A DNA stretch of 64,000 nucleotides from Diabrotica undecimpunctata (lineage: Eukaryota; Arthropoda; Insecta; Coleoptera; Chrysomelidae): positions 54,154,981-54,218,980 of the forward strand of contig NC_092807.1 in assembly GCF_040954645.1 (NCBI RefSeq), in the 5' to 3' direction. The notes under the pieces are model-generated. The model saw only the letters and a list, made by a program, of their open reading frames with translations, made no database searches and was not told the DNA's origin. This document shows, piece by piece, positions 21,946 through 34,317 of the stretch. The number at the start of each line of letters is the position of its first letter. The stretch's first letter is position 1. The position numbers and the translations under genes were made by a program.

Positions 21946-21966
21946 ATGCATTTTGGTGGGTGGGAG

Positions 21967-22304
21967 TGTTACGTCCCTCCACATATATTCTTAGTTTTTT
22001 ATTAATAATTTTATTATTTTATTTTTATATTTAATTCTTTAATTAACGTGTGTGTATGTCTTGTCAATCGTGTATTAATACGGACCTGTACAGTCCGTCC
22101 CCTTAAAGTCTTGAGGGAGCAGGGAGCAGATCTACGACACGCTAGGCACTTCAATCTTAGTTTAGATATAGTCTTGTATAAATCAGCGCGACAAACACTT
22201 CAGTATTTTTGTGTAACCTGACCACGTGACCTTTTGAGAAGATTCTGTTCCCGAGTCAACCCAGTGCACTGAGGAAGAAGAAGAAGTATTACATCAACAT
22301 CACA
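21967..22304 (+). repeat. 3' LTR of the BEL/Pao element
   Basis: Begins TGTTACGTCC right after the polypurine tract and ends ...CATCACA at 22304, a TG...CA structure of 338 bases. A TATAAA lies near 22177. No matching 5' LTR was found in the window. Confidence 0.75.
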
Positions 22305-24303
22305 GGTACCGTAATTTGATTGCATACACACACAGTATTTATATTAATTGATAAATTTACATATAAGTTATTTTCATATTAAAATTATGCCAGCACCTAA
22401 ATAAACAATTATGAGTCAGTGTTTCTCTTATAGAATTTTAAGCTCATTCAGACATATATCTATTAATTAAAAGTTGTATGTATAAGTGATAAGTGTTCAA
22501 CCACATGTTTTTAACCTTGGTCAAAATTTGATATTTACCTTTGCTTTAATTTAAGTGTTGACACTTATTTTAGGTAACTGCACTGATTATGAACTTATTA
22601 GTCCGAAAACGTTCTGAAATGTAACCCAAAAGTATATTTTTAGAATATATCTATTTACCTTTTATAAAAGACTTTTTAAATAAAAGTTCTTCTGCTAAAC
22701 ATTTTGTTGAAATTCAGATACGAGGTTTTGCATTTTCCCCGAAGATATAATATTCAATGTTTCTCTTACTTTTTACCAGCCAAATTATCTCATCTCTTAC
22801 TGTAATACAAATACCAACATAGTTTACATATTGTGTTATCAATACACTATTTTAATTAGTATCCACATGTATTTTAATTAGATTGTCAGTACGGGTCATG
22901 TTTACATACCCTTATTTTTCGCTCGTTTAAGATAACAAGCAAAACAGATATTTTACCTCTACACTGGTTGGTAAAAGCGCTACAGTTTACTGATGTTAAT
23001 GGCCGTATTTATTTTGGTTATATTTTTTTAGGTTCGTCGACGAACATCAAATAAAGTTTAAAGTACACCGTAAATAAACAAAGAGAAAAGGGCTAAATAT
23101 TGTATATTATGTACAATATGCGTTAAATGGAAAATATAACCAAAGTCTAAAATTAGAATGTTAAATGGGGTTAAATAAGCAAAACTTTAATTGACTTTAA
23201 TTACTACATTTTAATATAAAAAGTAAATCTGTGGCAGAATTTCTGGTAACTATTTTTTTGTTGAATTATTGTCTCGATTACAAGGTAATGGATACGGGTA
23301 CAATAAATATTGAGTTTACAAATTTTTTAGTTGTTGATTAAAAGTAGATGAATATTTATATTCTATTGAGCATTTGTAGTTTGGAAATAATCGAGTTGTA
23401 TAGCTACCCGTTAGCTCAGAGTTTTATATTATTATGTTGTGTGTGCAGCAAACTAAGATTTGAAAAAAAAAATGATAAACAAAAAATAATTTACTGTAAC
23501 TGAGATATGGGTAAACCTGCTTTTGTATAGCTTTAAAATTTGCTGGTATATAATATGTATTTATTTACACTTAGGAGATGAACAATATGAAAAACAATGT
23601 TTTTCTCGACATTTTATAACAGAAAAAACACATAGATAAAAATATGTGATTTCATTTTTTTAACATAGCAACATACAACTTTGTAATGAAAATAACTGTG
23701 TAAATATCGTAATACCTTTACAGGCAAAGATACAAAACATGTTCACGAAGCTGTGTTTACGTGGTATTTATACCACACAAATTACATAAGGTCAACCGGG
23801 GTAAATGTGACATATAATTTCTCTACATAGTGTAAAAGCGAAGCTGTAGACTAAAATTTTAAACGAATCAATTGCTTTTTTTACAAACAGAATCTGTGGT
23901 TAAATCATAATACATATCCAATCAAGTCCATTGGTTTACACTTCCCCGTATTCTGGGGCAAATGTAAACTACTAATGTTGTCTAGGTTATAGAATGCAAT
24001 ATAATAGTCAGGGTAAGTGAAAATAAACCGCAAGTGTCGTCCTAATAAGTAAAAAATCACAAAAAAATATAACGTGAACTCTTTGGCTATGATCAAGTTA
24101 TTTGAAGCGCTCCTTAAAATTTCGCTAAATAAATCGAACTCAAAAATACGTGTAGCGAAGCATTTTACTGAATCTAAAGCTAAATAATTAATACAGAACA
24201 TAATTACATAACTTTAACTAAAAAACTGAGGATGGAAAAAAATTTAACGAGAAATTATTCTAACAGTTCATAGGTATGAAAACCTACTGCAAACGTTAAC
24301 TGA
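22305..24303. other. Gene-free AT-rich stretch with GGGTAAA-type motifs
   Basis: No coding region is supported. Related motifs CGGGGTAAATGTGACA (about 23799) and TGGGGCAAATGTAAAC (about 23954) occur near the end of the pogo-like gene, with CGGGTAAACATGAAA (about 24326) within its last codons. They may be terminal or subterminal repeats of that element. Confidence 0.45.
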
Positions 24304-25870
24304 TTATTCCTCCACACGTAAGTTCGGGTAAACATGAAATGCGAAAATGCTTTCTGCGAAATCCCTAATATCATCTACTACTGGCCAACTAAAAGTTGAA
24401 ATAGTTTTGGAAGCTCTCCTTGCTAATTTTATATTATATGACCCATATTCATTCGGAATCCCATCTACAACCTGACCAACACAGTATATGATAGTTTTTT
24501 ACTGGCAATCATAACAAACATCCAGTGTCTAGCGTTGATAGCTGAAATGTTTCTATTTACCGACTCCATGAAATCATTCTTTTGTTTTTGTGACTCAAGT
24601 TCGCTTTCAAGATCACTCTCACCGGAATCAAATAAATTATCTGGATCTTCTTCTGATTCGTCAATTATTGGCTTTCATGACTTTGGCTTTTTTCTACCTT
24701 TGGATGTATGAACTGGTTTGATGTTTTCTTGTTTATTTTTCTTGTCCTTTACATTTTGTTTTAATCTGTTTATTGCCAAAATCGAAGTAATTACCTTTGC
24801 TTCAAAACAGACACGTTTTCTTTTCATACTAGTTGAAGGTTTTTGTTTAATAGTTTTCAATATATCTTCAAAACTTAAGCCGAATAAATTTTCTTGTGTG
24901 GTTTCTGGTTTAACATCATTTTGTGTGCTGTTACCTGATACTGATGACTCAATTATTTCTTGTGTTTGCTTCATATGTACATGATTTTGCGTATTTGAAC
25001 TTAATGATGATGGTATCTCTGCTAAGCTTCGCTTTTTATAGTCAATTATTGTAGTTGAGGTACTGGCAGTTTGAACAGGAAGGTTCACCATGTCTGATTG
25101 ATTGTATTCGACTTCTCTGCATTGATTTATCCACCGCTGATGAATTTGAGGCTTAAATAAATCCCTGTGGATAATTTGGTCATCAAACGGGACTATACTA
25201 GCTTTTTAAAAGCCATTTATAATGATAGTGGGTTCGGTTTTAGTCCATATCTTACATACCATATCAGAAAAGACACATTTTGGAAGTTTTTTTCCATAAT
25301 TTTGTCTTTGCCACTTTATGAGCTGTTAATCTTATCTTTCTTTTAACGATCCAAATACTCAAAGATCCAGAGGCTGCAAAACGTGACTTGAATGTGGCGG
25401 AAGCTTTAGAATAATAACATTTTGTTGACTTGCTTTTTGAACAAGTTAAAGATCGATATGTGAACTATGTCCATTTTAAATCAATAACGTAGGTCGTTTA
25501 TCTCCAATCATTCTAAAAAACTTCTTTCAAAATAATTTCTAAAGGTCTCTAACTCTATCCACTTTTTTGTTGCAGCGTAGGTTATTCCAGGTTATTCCTG
25601 TATATTCATGATCGCTAGAAGCCATCCACGAATCCCAAATATGTTTTCGACGGTTGAGGATTCATGGAGGAGCGTTTTGTCCATCTGCATTACATTGTTG
25701 GATACGCACGAGATTTTCAAAGATATTATAAGCAATCGGTAATAAGTAACCAAAATCCTAATTAAATTTATACGGGTGTTGCGAGTCTTACTTTGCTTCA
25801 GTAATAGTTTCCAGACATTATTTCTCATTCCCAGTAATATCATCAACAACTACAGACTTGAGGCTGTCGT
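24304..25870 (-). pseudogene. pogo-like (DDE_1) transposase relic
   Basis: Minus-strand fragments follow the pogo order. They are KAFWTNAVYKLAHDDSL-like sequence at the start, a segment near 25650 (NADGQNAPPWIL), NGHSSHIDL followed by QQNVIILKLPPHSSHVLQPLD (25470-25370), then a region matching GF.ATGI.PF (IVPFDDQII), a long Ser/Thr/Lys-rich tail (25091-24675), and a C-terminal YCVGQVVDGIPNEYGSY ... WPVVDDI module ending TAA at 24304. In this family NGHSSH is normally DGHSSH or DNHSSH, so a catalytic Asp appears mutated to Asn. Many stops. The C-terminal module is widely seen in insect pogo/Jerky-type proteins. Confidence 0.72.
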
Positions 25871-26335
25871 CGTGTGCTAGTTTATACACTGCGTTTGTCC
25901 AGTAATGATATATACATTTATAATAAAACTTCATTTAAAATATATATAATATATCATACCTTTGTACTTATTATGTAACTTATTTTTCCGAAATAAATAT
26001 ACCTCAAACCAAGTACCAATTTTTCAATTGAAGTTATTGCTTGTCTACATGTAATATTTCTTTTTCTTAATCAATGTGTGACTTAAAAAATATCATTGAA
26101 CTGATATTTCGACATACTAAAGTATTAATGAACTTTTACTTCATCATCTTACAATTCTTTATATAATGTGAAAAATTTCCCTTCAGTTTTTCTTTCCATC
26201 AAACGTTCATGTCACCATATTTTTCATCTTTCTAGCTTGTCTCTTAGACTTGTCTTTCTTTTCATCTTCCCCTTTTAGTAAAACAGCAATAATGGTTAAA
26301 TTGGTAAATAAATAATTTTTAAACATCGCACCAAA
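25871..26335. other. Gene-free intronic stretch
   Basis: AT-rich, nothing recognised. Confidence 0.5.
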
Positions 26336-26700
26336 GCGTACTACTCGTCCAAGAGTTGTCGAAACTTTTATGGTTAGATGCTGTATTATTTACTGCTGTT
26401 TTGAATAATTCGTTAGTGGTACAGCCAAACCACTCTTTAAAATTCTTATCCAGGACATTCTTCTACGGCCTGGATTTCTGCGTCCTTGGATTTTTCCTTG
26501 CATTATATTTTGTAGGAATGTGTACTTTTGTCCTCTCATCAGGTGGCCTAAGTATTCAAGTTTTCTCTTTTTTATATTCAGTATAACTTCTGGATCGTTA
26601 TTTATTGTGCGTATTACCTCTTCATTTTTAATTTTATCTAACCAATTTATTTTTAGTATACGGCGGTAGCACCACATCTCAAAGCTTTCAAGATTTTTAA
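26336..26700 (-). pseudogene. RTE-like LINE, 3' RT fragment
   Basis: The minus strand encodes FEMWCYRRILKINWLDKI, then KKRKLEYLGHLMRGQKY, LQNIMQGKIQGRRNPGRRR and MSWIRILK. This is the same C-terminal region seen at 31475-34250 but clearly diverged, so an older relative. Bordered by unrecognised sequence. Confidence 0.75.
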
Positions 26701-28170
26701 CATTTCACCGATTCCACAATAATACGAGTACAAGGAATATTCCACCCTAAAGACCAGTTTGAAACACCAATATTAAGATGCCATCTCTAATGGTCGGCAA
26801 CGAGGCCTTCCCATTGAAAACCTATTTATTATGACCTTATTCAGGATTTCAAATTAAATAAGAGGAAGAAAAAACAAATTTCAACTACCGTTAATCTCGA
26901 ACTCTGAGGATAGTTAAGAATGCCTTCGGTATATTATCTCAAAGATTTCAGGTATATCGTAGAGTACCAAAGTCGAAACCTTAATATGCCAATAAAATCC
27001 TTTAAATTACTTGTATTTTATATACATACATAAGAGACGGAAACTCCTGCATACTCCTCTCGGGCTGATATATCACATCAAACTTAATTTACAGATATTT
27101 CTTCGCAGAAAGGTATTGTTTAGATAACAGCTTACGAAATACGAGATAATTTAAAACTTTTTTCCCCACAAGGTTTGTTACCTTGAGAAGTATGATACAT
27201 CACAGTACGATCAGTCACAGTATATAAAAAAACTATTGTCAGCGATTTAATTAAAATTATGTAGGTACTTTGTAATATAATTTTTAATTAAATTACTTAT
27301 ACCATTTAGTAAATTTAAAATAAGTTGTTGAAGCTTACAAGACTTGGTACTCCAAATTCCTCACCAATTTTTTTTATATTTCCCCTTAATATTGCTGTCA
27401 CTATGATATTTACGGCTTATATTAAACAAGCATTCAAAAGTCTGCACTAAAATAATTAATTTTTAGATAATTTATTTTCATATTGGTGACCGTTTGCTTG
27501 TCAACCACGAACTGCTTGTATTCTCACTATCGTCAAGACAAGTCACCAATAGACACAAATAATCGGAAGAATAAAAAACTTTCCTGTCTAACAAATTCAA
27601 GCTTTAAATCTTAATTTTTTCTCAAGTAAATACTGATTCGATAGTATTAAATTCATTTTCACAAACATAAAAAATACCCGTCAGGTCTTTTATAACAGCC
27701 ATACCGTCTTAGGCCTTTTAGACAGGTCAATTAAAGACCTTTTCACTACATCAGAGCATTCAGGTCTTGTGCGACAAATATGGACTCAGTGGCCAGAACC
27801 CTCGATCGCCCAGCCGGCGAGGAAAACAAAATTTATTTTGCTAAATCGGCGGCTGAGTGATCGAGCACACATATATTTCGGACAGAGAATCATCAACTTA
27901 GGTTAGTGGTTCTTTGTTCGAAACAAACACTTTTTTCTCTAGGGACCCAAGTCCCGCTGTTAAGTAAAGTAACTTCAATAGAGTCAGTAAAGTAAACAGT
28001 CAAGAAAAATAGAAGGTTCCATTAACCAGGGCACCCGAAGTAAAGTTCAGATCAAAAGCCTCCTCACGTAAGTCACACGTTGAGGAGGGTTAAGGAAAAC
28101 CCTAAGAATTAGATAGGTACAATTTCAATAGTGAAGTATGACATGTTTCTTAGAGGCAGGGTTGATCAAT
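26701..28170. other. Gene-free intronic stretch
   Basis: No supported gene. A GC-richer patch around 27770-27870 (CCCTCGATCGCCCAGCCGGC) and another near 28050-28100 suggest unrecognised repeat ends. Confidence 0.45.
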
Positions 28171-28241
<71 letters not shown>

Positions 28242-28254
28242 GTGTGTGTGTGCG
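28171..28254. repeat. (GT)n microsatellite
   Basis: About 40 GT units with one phase break (GTTGTG near 28240) and a short GTAT interruption at the start. Confidence 0.97.
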
Positions 28255-30757
28255 CGGTTTTTTTAATAATACTGCGGTAATAAATTACGACAGTTACACA
28301 AAATTAAGTAAATAAAATCAAACCGAGAAGAATAAATAAGAAGACTAGAAGGCAGACGTGGATTAGTAACTATAATTTTATATAAAAAAATACATATTTA
28401 TATGTGCTACAGATTTTCACATATAACTCTCATAGACGTTTAACCAACGATGACAGAAAATACAGCCACTTGAACACTTGAATAATATTTTTGTCCATAT
28501 GCTTGCGCCATATTTTTTAGTTTTATTATCCCTCACTAGGGGCGCTGTATATATTGAAAAGCTCTAATTCATAATCAAACCAAATTTTTTGCTAACTATA
28601 TTATATTTTATTTGATGATTTAACTTACCTTTTTTGTGTAGCTCTTTTTTAGATTATTAGCAAGAGTCACGTAAAATACGATACTTGATTCACTCCCTGA
28701 TTTACTTCTAACATATCCGAGCTAAATGATTATTATGCCATTTTGTTCTTTATATTAATTTTCACGAACGTGGTAATGTCAATGTCAAAGTTCAGCTTAT
28801 ACAAAAAGTTATATAAGTTTTAGTATTGCTCGGTAAATAATTTACAGTAGTAAAATTTAACTTTACTACGACAAACTTACATTTTCTTCTCATAAGAGTA
28901 ATTTCATTTACAGTTTATCTTAAGCCAAATAAGCTCTCAGTTTATTATACTCTCATTACAGAGAATATTATATACATGAGTGGTTGTAGAACTCTACTTG
29001 GAAGGTTTTTAGAACTGCACTGAAATCTGAAATGTACCATATGAATGTAACATCTGTGTAACACACTAGAGGTTATTGGACTAATATCAGGGATTATTAG
29101 AAAAGTATATTATCCGACTCTAGCTAAAGCCAACTTTAATGAACGTTTTCTAGAACAAAGGAGTGACTTGGAATTTATTATTTCCTTATTCCAAAATTAC
29201 ATAGCATAGAAAGATATAATTTTTTATTTCCTTAAAAATTTTAAAATTAAATTTTAATAGTGATTAATAGAGTTTGGATTTAAAAAAATAATGAAATGCA
29301 ATAACAGCGTTTAAAAAGCATAACGATTTTATAAAAAAAAAGCATATTTATAACATATTATTATGTAATAATTGCTAACGTTAGCTTAAAAACTAGTTAG
29401 TAGCTATTATAAATTTAATAATAAAAAAAATTAATAAAAAAAATATAGCACAAAAATTTGTTAACCTAGTTTTTATCGACACACCTTGGATAAATGAAAA
29501 TATATCATTTTTATTTAACCCTTTAGAGCATTACGTGCTTTAATTGGCACAAACCAAAAATATATTTTCGTATAATATAATAAATATAGTATAATAAATA
29601 TAAAAATATTTAAGATTAACTCAATTTCTGTTGGAGGTGTAACGCAGCACATATCTGGCACGTACTAGTACTAGTTTACGCGAGATATGCGGCATAGTTT
29701 TGATGTCAAGATAGGCAGCCATGCGTGTTTTAAGTTTTAAGTTCATTCTTGTTGAGATTCTAAACCAGGTGAAACAGTGTTCGAAGTTTGAGGTTATTTT
29801 TTTATGGTATAAACGTTTTTTAAGCTGAGAAAAAAATTTAAAATCATTGTTGTAGCATGTAGAAAATTACTTAACTATCCAATATTCGAGTAATAAAAAT
29901 TTTTTTGGTACACTCCTGGGCCAAGTATAAAATATTGCTGAGTCTCTGTGTTTATATTCCAAATTTCAGTTACCACTACGAAGTTAAATAATTCATATAT
30001 TAAATCTTAGTTCTACAATTTTAAAAGCAAGCAATGATTCAAGGTCAAAAGCGTGTTTGACAAGAATTTTGGGTTGCTCCGTTCCTTGGATTGATACGCG
30101 GGGTAAGGAAACGGTAGAAGCGGGTACAGAGAGATCGAGATCGAAGTGAATTCAAGTTTCAGGTTTGGAAGATGGGCCATTGAAAGCAGACGTGTTTAGT
30201 TTAGTCGGAAAAAACCTGCAAATTTGTTAAAAAAAAGTGATTTTTACTCAATGTAATGTGTCAATTTTGGACGAGTAATCACTGTTTTTTATTTGTAAGC
30301 CGTCTCTCATCTGAGATATTTGTAAAACGGCGTCTACAACAACTCTGAAAAGGATCCACATGTGTTAGAGTTTTTTTAAAAAGCGGAGCTTCAAATTTTG
30401 TGTCCAGTGTCCCAATTTCAACCTCAATTTTCTTTGTCCTAAGAAGCCGTTTCAGAATACCTTTTCACAGTTTGGAGATGAATTTGTTCGTGTCGCAGAG
30501 AGTGTTGCCCCAGAAATCTTAATGTGCATTTTAGTGAAATCCAGGTAAGTTTTTTTTGTTCGAACTTTTAAAGTAAAGACATTTTTTCTAATAATAATTG
30601 CTTTCAATAAAATTTAAGAAACTGTAATAATTAAAATTCACAAGGAATCTAAGTTCCTGTAGTTGGCTGTATACCATATATAACAAAAAGTTTTATTAAA
30701 AATCCTTTATAAAAGGTATTTAATTTAAAAACCCAATCGGGCTATATCACAAAACGT
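28255..30757. other. Gene-free intronic stretch
   Basis: AT-rich up to about 29600. 29630-30560 is less AT-rich and reads like the 5' or untranslated part of a retroelement (a fragment resembling LTRILGCSVPWIDTRG at 30055-30105), but no family was established. Confidence 0.4.
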
Positions 30758-30783
30758 TTTCGGAATCCATATTCCATCATCAG
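30758..30783 (-). ncRNA. Hammerhead ribozyme-like core, Penelope-type remnant
   Basis: On the minus strand CTGATGA (30783-30777), a perfect five-pair helix (GGAAT/ATTCC with a four-base loop) and GAAA (30761-30758). The flanking AAAACGTTTTCGGAAT phrase is familiar from insect Penelope-like 3' ends. No adjoining coding region was found; helix III and the cleavage triplet were not resolved. Confidence 0.55.
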
Positions 30784-31166
30784 TGCACCTAAAAAGGATA
30801 TAACCACTTAATTAAAAAGAACCTGAGATTTAAATACTTACTAGGTGGGTATACATGTATTGAGCCACTAAATATGTGGATAAAAACCCATTAAAAATTG
30901 TTTTTTAAATTTGGTTTACATTATATGGTGATCAATTCTATGATGTTAAAGTTACCAGTGGATTTGGTAACATGGCGACGTATGACTCCATGTGAAGTTG
31001 CTGACCCTGATACGATGTGTCTACGAGGACCTGATGAAAGCAACTGATTGAAATGACAATCTTGACAAGTAAGGATGGAAGTCCGAACAAAGCAGTCAGT
31101 GTAACTTTATGTGTTAGTCCAATTAAGACAAAAGCCAACGTTATTTAAAAATTGAAAAAGTTAAAA

Positions 31167-31391
31167 TTAAAATAATGTAACGTTGTACGTTGACATGTAA
31201 TGTTGGGTCCATATGAAGGGGAATTCCATCCAAGCGATTACTATTTTGTGACCTGTGCCGCATTTTGCGCCTCGCTTTACTCTCACGTCTTTTATTTTTA
31301 TCGAGCTTTCGTGGTTTACTATAACATAATCAATAATAGACCTCAATTTTCTTGTTTCTTGTGCCCAATAACTTCTGTCCCCAATTTTCAA
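31167..31391 (-). pseudogene. LINE AP-endonuclease fragment
   Basis: The minus strand encodes LRSIIDYVIVNHES, DVRVKRGAKCGTGHKIVIA and FPF, the end of an RTE-like endonuclease domain (IDY and SDH motifs; here SDH reads TGH). Older than, and unrelated in position to, the LINE inserted just downstream at 31475. Confidence 0.65.
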
Positions 31392-31463
31392 CCACCTATA
31401 ATAATACCCTATGTGATAGGCAAAATATTCATTACATTGTATTGTAATATTAGATATCTTCTC

Positions 31464-31474
31464 AGGGGAGTACT
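31464..31474. repeat. Target-site duplication, left (RTE-like LINE A)
   Basis: AGGGGAGTACT here is repeated exactly at 34251-34261, flanking the LINE. Confidence 0.9.
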
Positions 31475-34250
31475 CTTCTTCTTCTTCTTAAAGTGCCTAT
31501 CCGTTCCGGATGTTGGCGATCATCACGGCTATCTGTACTTTATTTATTGCAGCGCGGAACAGTTCAGTGGTAGTCGTGTTATACCACTTTCGTAAATTTT
31601 GAAGCCAGGAAATGCGTCTTCTTCCCGGTCCTCTCTTACCATTTACTTTCCCTTGGAGAATCAGCTGGAGAAGGCCGTAACGTTCTTGATTTCTCATTAC
31701 ATGTCCTAGATATTCCAACTTTTTAGTTTTGACGGTCATGAGAATTTCACATTCTTTCCCCATTCTATGCAGGACCTCCACATTAGTAACTCTGTCAACC
31801 CAGGATATACGTAAGATGCGCCTATAACACCACATTTCGAAAGCTTCGAGCCGATTCATAGATGCAACAGTCAGTGTCCATGCTTCCATTCCGTAGAGCA
31901 GAACTGTGAATATGTAGCAGTTCAATAGACGGCATTTTGTTTTTAATGATATGTCTCGACTGTTGAAAATGGTTCTCATTCTAACGAATGCTGCTTTTGC
32001 TTTTATTATTCGCTGTTTAATTTCTGTTGAGTGGTCCCATTGGCTATTTAAATTGGTGCCTAGATATGTATATTGCTTGACTCTTTCGATATTCTGTTGG
32101 TTGATTGTAAGTTGAGCGTTTAGTATTGGTTTTTTACTAATTGTTATAAATTTGGTTTTCTTTATGTTAAGAGCTAGTCCGTATCTGTTGCTGACTTCTG
32201 TTATGCGATTTGTTAATATCTGTAAGTCATTCAGATTATCGACAAAAACTATAGTGTCATCTGCTTATCTAATGTTATTCAACCTTTGACCGTTTATTAG
32301 TATTCCTTTCGCACAACCGTCTAAAGCTTCCTTAAATACCCATTCAGAATAAATGTTGAACAACAATGGAGACAAAATACAGCCCTGTCGTACTCCACGT
32401 TCTATTGCAATTTTATCAGTTAACTGGTCTTCTATTTTGGTTTTGGCCGTTTGATTGTAGTAAATGCTTCTGATAATTCTAAGATCTTTGTTGTCAATTC
32501 CAATTTCTTGCATTAGAGTCATTAATTTGTCATGTTTTACTCTGTCAAATGCCTTCTGGTAATCTATAAAGCATACGTTTATGTCACAATTCACATCCCT
32601 GCATCTCTGAAATAGCACCTGTACAGCAAAAAGGGCCTCCCGTGTTCCCAGAGCATCACGAAATCCGAATTGTGTTCTTGTTAGTTGTTCCTCACATTTT
32701 GTATATATTCTTTTGTGAATGACCTTTAGAAATGTTTTAAGTAAATGGCTCATAAGGCTTATAATTCTATAGTCTTCGCACTTTCTCGCAATGGGTTTTT
32801 TTGGAAGATTTATAAAAGTTGACACTAACCACTCTTGGGGAACCACGCCCGTATCATATATACTGTTAAATATATTTGTCAACCATTTTATGCCATCGTA
32901 GCCCATAAGTTTTAAGAATTCTGAGTGAAAATTATCAGGGCCTACTGCTTTACCATCTTTGGTGCTTTTGATGGCATATTTTACTTCTTCGACTGTAAAT
33001 GGTGGTTCAGATTCGCAATTGGTGTTTGTTGTAATACCAGTGTTACTTCGTATATCTTCAAAAGTTTTTTCTACGTATTTAATCCAAATATCTTTTTTAT
33101 GCTCTATTTCCAGTACTATGTTTCCCTGATTATCTGTCAGGAATCCAGTGTTCTTGTGTTTATATAAGCCTGCCGCTTCTTTAATCTTTTTATGGAGGTT
33201 AAATGAATCATGTTTTTGTTGTAATGACTCTATCTCTGTACACTTCGAGCTAAACCAATTTTCTTTTGCTATTTTAATAGCCCTTTTTATTTCGTTATTT
33301 ATGTTGTTGTAGTAATTCTTATTATCTTTAGCGTTTCTTCTGTCTTCCATCATACATATAATCTCCTCCGTCATCCATTCCTTTTTATTTGTTCTTTCAG
33401 GTTTTAAGTATTTCTCTGTTATTTCTTGACTTACTTTGTGCAAATTTTCTAGTTCTTTATCTGTGTTATCTGTTTCTGTACGGGCCCATGGTTTTTCTGT
33501 ACGAGCCCACGTTTTTTCTTTTAGGCGTTTTTGTACCTTTTCCTTTACTGTTTTATTTTTCAGTTGGTTAATATCGTACTTCATAATTTTTGGTCTTTGA
33601 ACTTTCTTTAAACTAAGTTTCATTTTGGCGATAAGTGGATTGTGGTCCGAATTTATGTCGGATCCCGGGTACGCTTTAACAGATGTTATAGAGTTTCTAA
33701 ATCATTTGTTAATGAGAATATAGTCTATTTGATTTCGTACTGTGTGATCTGGAGTATCCTGGGGAGATTTCCACGTATATAGTCGTCTTGGAGGAAGATC
33801 ATAAAAGGTGTTTGTCACTACGAGATGTTCTTCAGTTGCAAATTCAATCAAACGGTCTCCGCGTTCATTACGTTCCCCTAGACCAAAAGATCCCACTAAA
33901 TTTCCACTTTGTCCTTTGCCAACTTTGGCATTAAAGTCTCCCATTATTAGTATTATTTCGTTTTTCCGAATCCTTTTGACAATATTAGTAAGGTCATTGT
34001 AAAATTCTTCTATGATTTCTTCTGGGGCGTCCACTGTCGGAGCGTATACTTGAATAATGTTTGTTTTTATGGGAGTTGTGTTTAGCTGAACTAAGAGCAT
34101 CCTTTCTGATACAGGTACAAAGTGACTGACACAGTTGGCGATTTTATTATTCATAATTAGGCCCACTCCATTTATATGTTCGTTCTTAAGATTTCCTGAG
34201 TAGAATATTTTGTGATCTTTGATAACTCGGTATCCCGTATTTGTATTACT
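31475..34250 (-). mobile_element. RTE-like LINE A, 5'-truncated, with 11-bp target duplication
   Basis: The minus-strand element ends in a (AAG)n tail (CTTCTTCTTCTT at 31475 on the plus strand) and is flanked by an exact 11-bp duplication. It is nearly identical to the shorter copies at 37159-37960 and 59803-60783, so the family moved recently. The 5' end is cut within the endonuclease domain. Confidence 0.93.
31497..34250 (-). pseudogene. RTE-like LINE A endonuclease-RT polyprotein, two nonsense mutations
   Basis: One frame runs through the element. Domains are AP endonuclease (NIIQVYAPTVDAPEE, IMGDFNAKVGKGQ, RNQIDYILINK, then SDINSDHNPLIAK), RT (GKAVGPDNFHSEFLKL, CEDYRIISLMSHLLK, TQFGFRDALGTREALFA, CFIDYQKAFDRV, GVRQGCILSPLLFNIY) and the C-terminal region ending KVQIAVMIANIRNG. 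Two stops break it. A TGA replaces Trp in INKWFRNS (33702). A TAA at 32265 stands exactly at the Tyr of the YADD active site (R-stop-ADD), while sister copies keep RYADD. No frameshift was seen, so decay has barely begun. Confidence 0.9.
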
Positions 34251-34261
34251 AGGGGAGTACT
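34251..34261. repeat. Target-site duplication, right (LINE A)
   Basis: Exact repeat of 31464-31474. Confidence 0.9.
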
Positions 34262-34317
34262 AAATATTATAAATTTTTAAAGTCTCTCGAAAACCCCAAA
34301 AAGGGTTTGTCCTATAT

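Noticed and set aside
27770..27870. GC-rich patch as a possible tRNA-derived SINE
   Set aside because: I could not place A and B boxes or fold a cloverleaf.
28171..28254. (GT)n tract as a regulatory Z-DNA element
   Set aside because: It lies deep in an intron with nothing else to support a function; plain microsatellite is enough.
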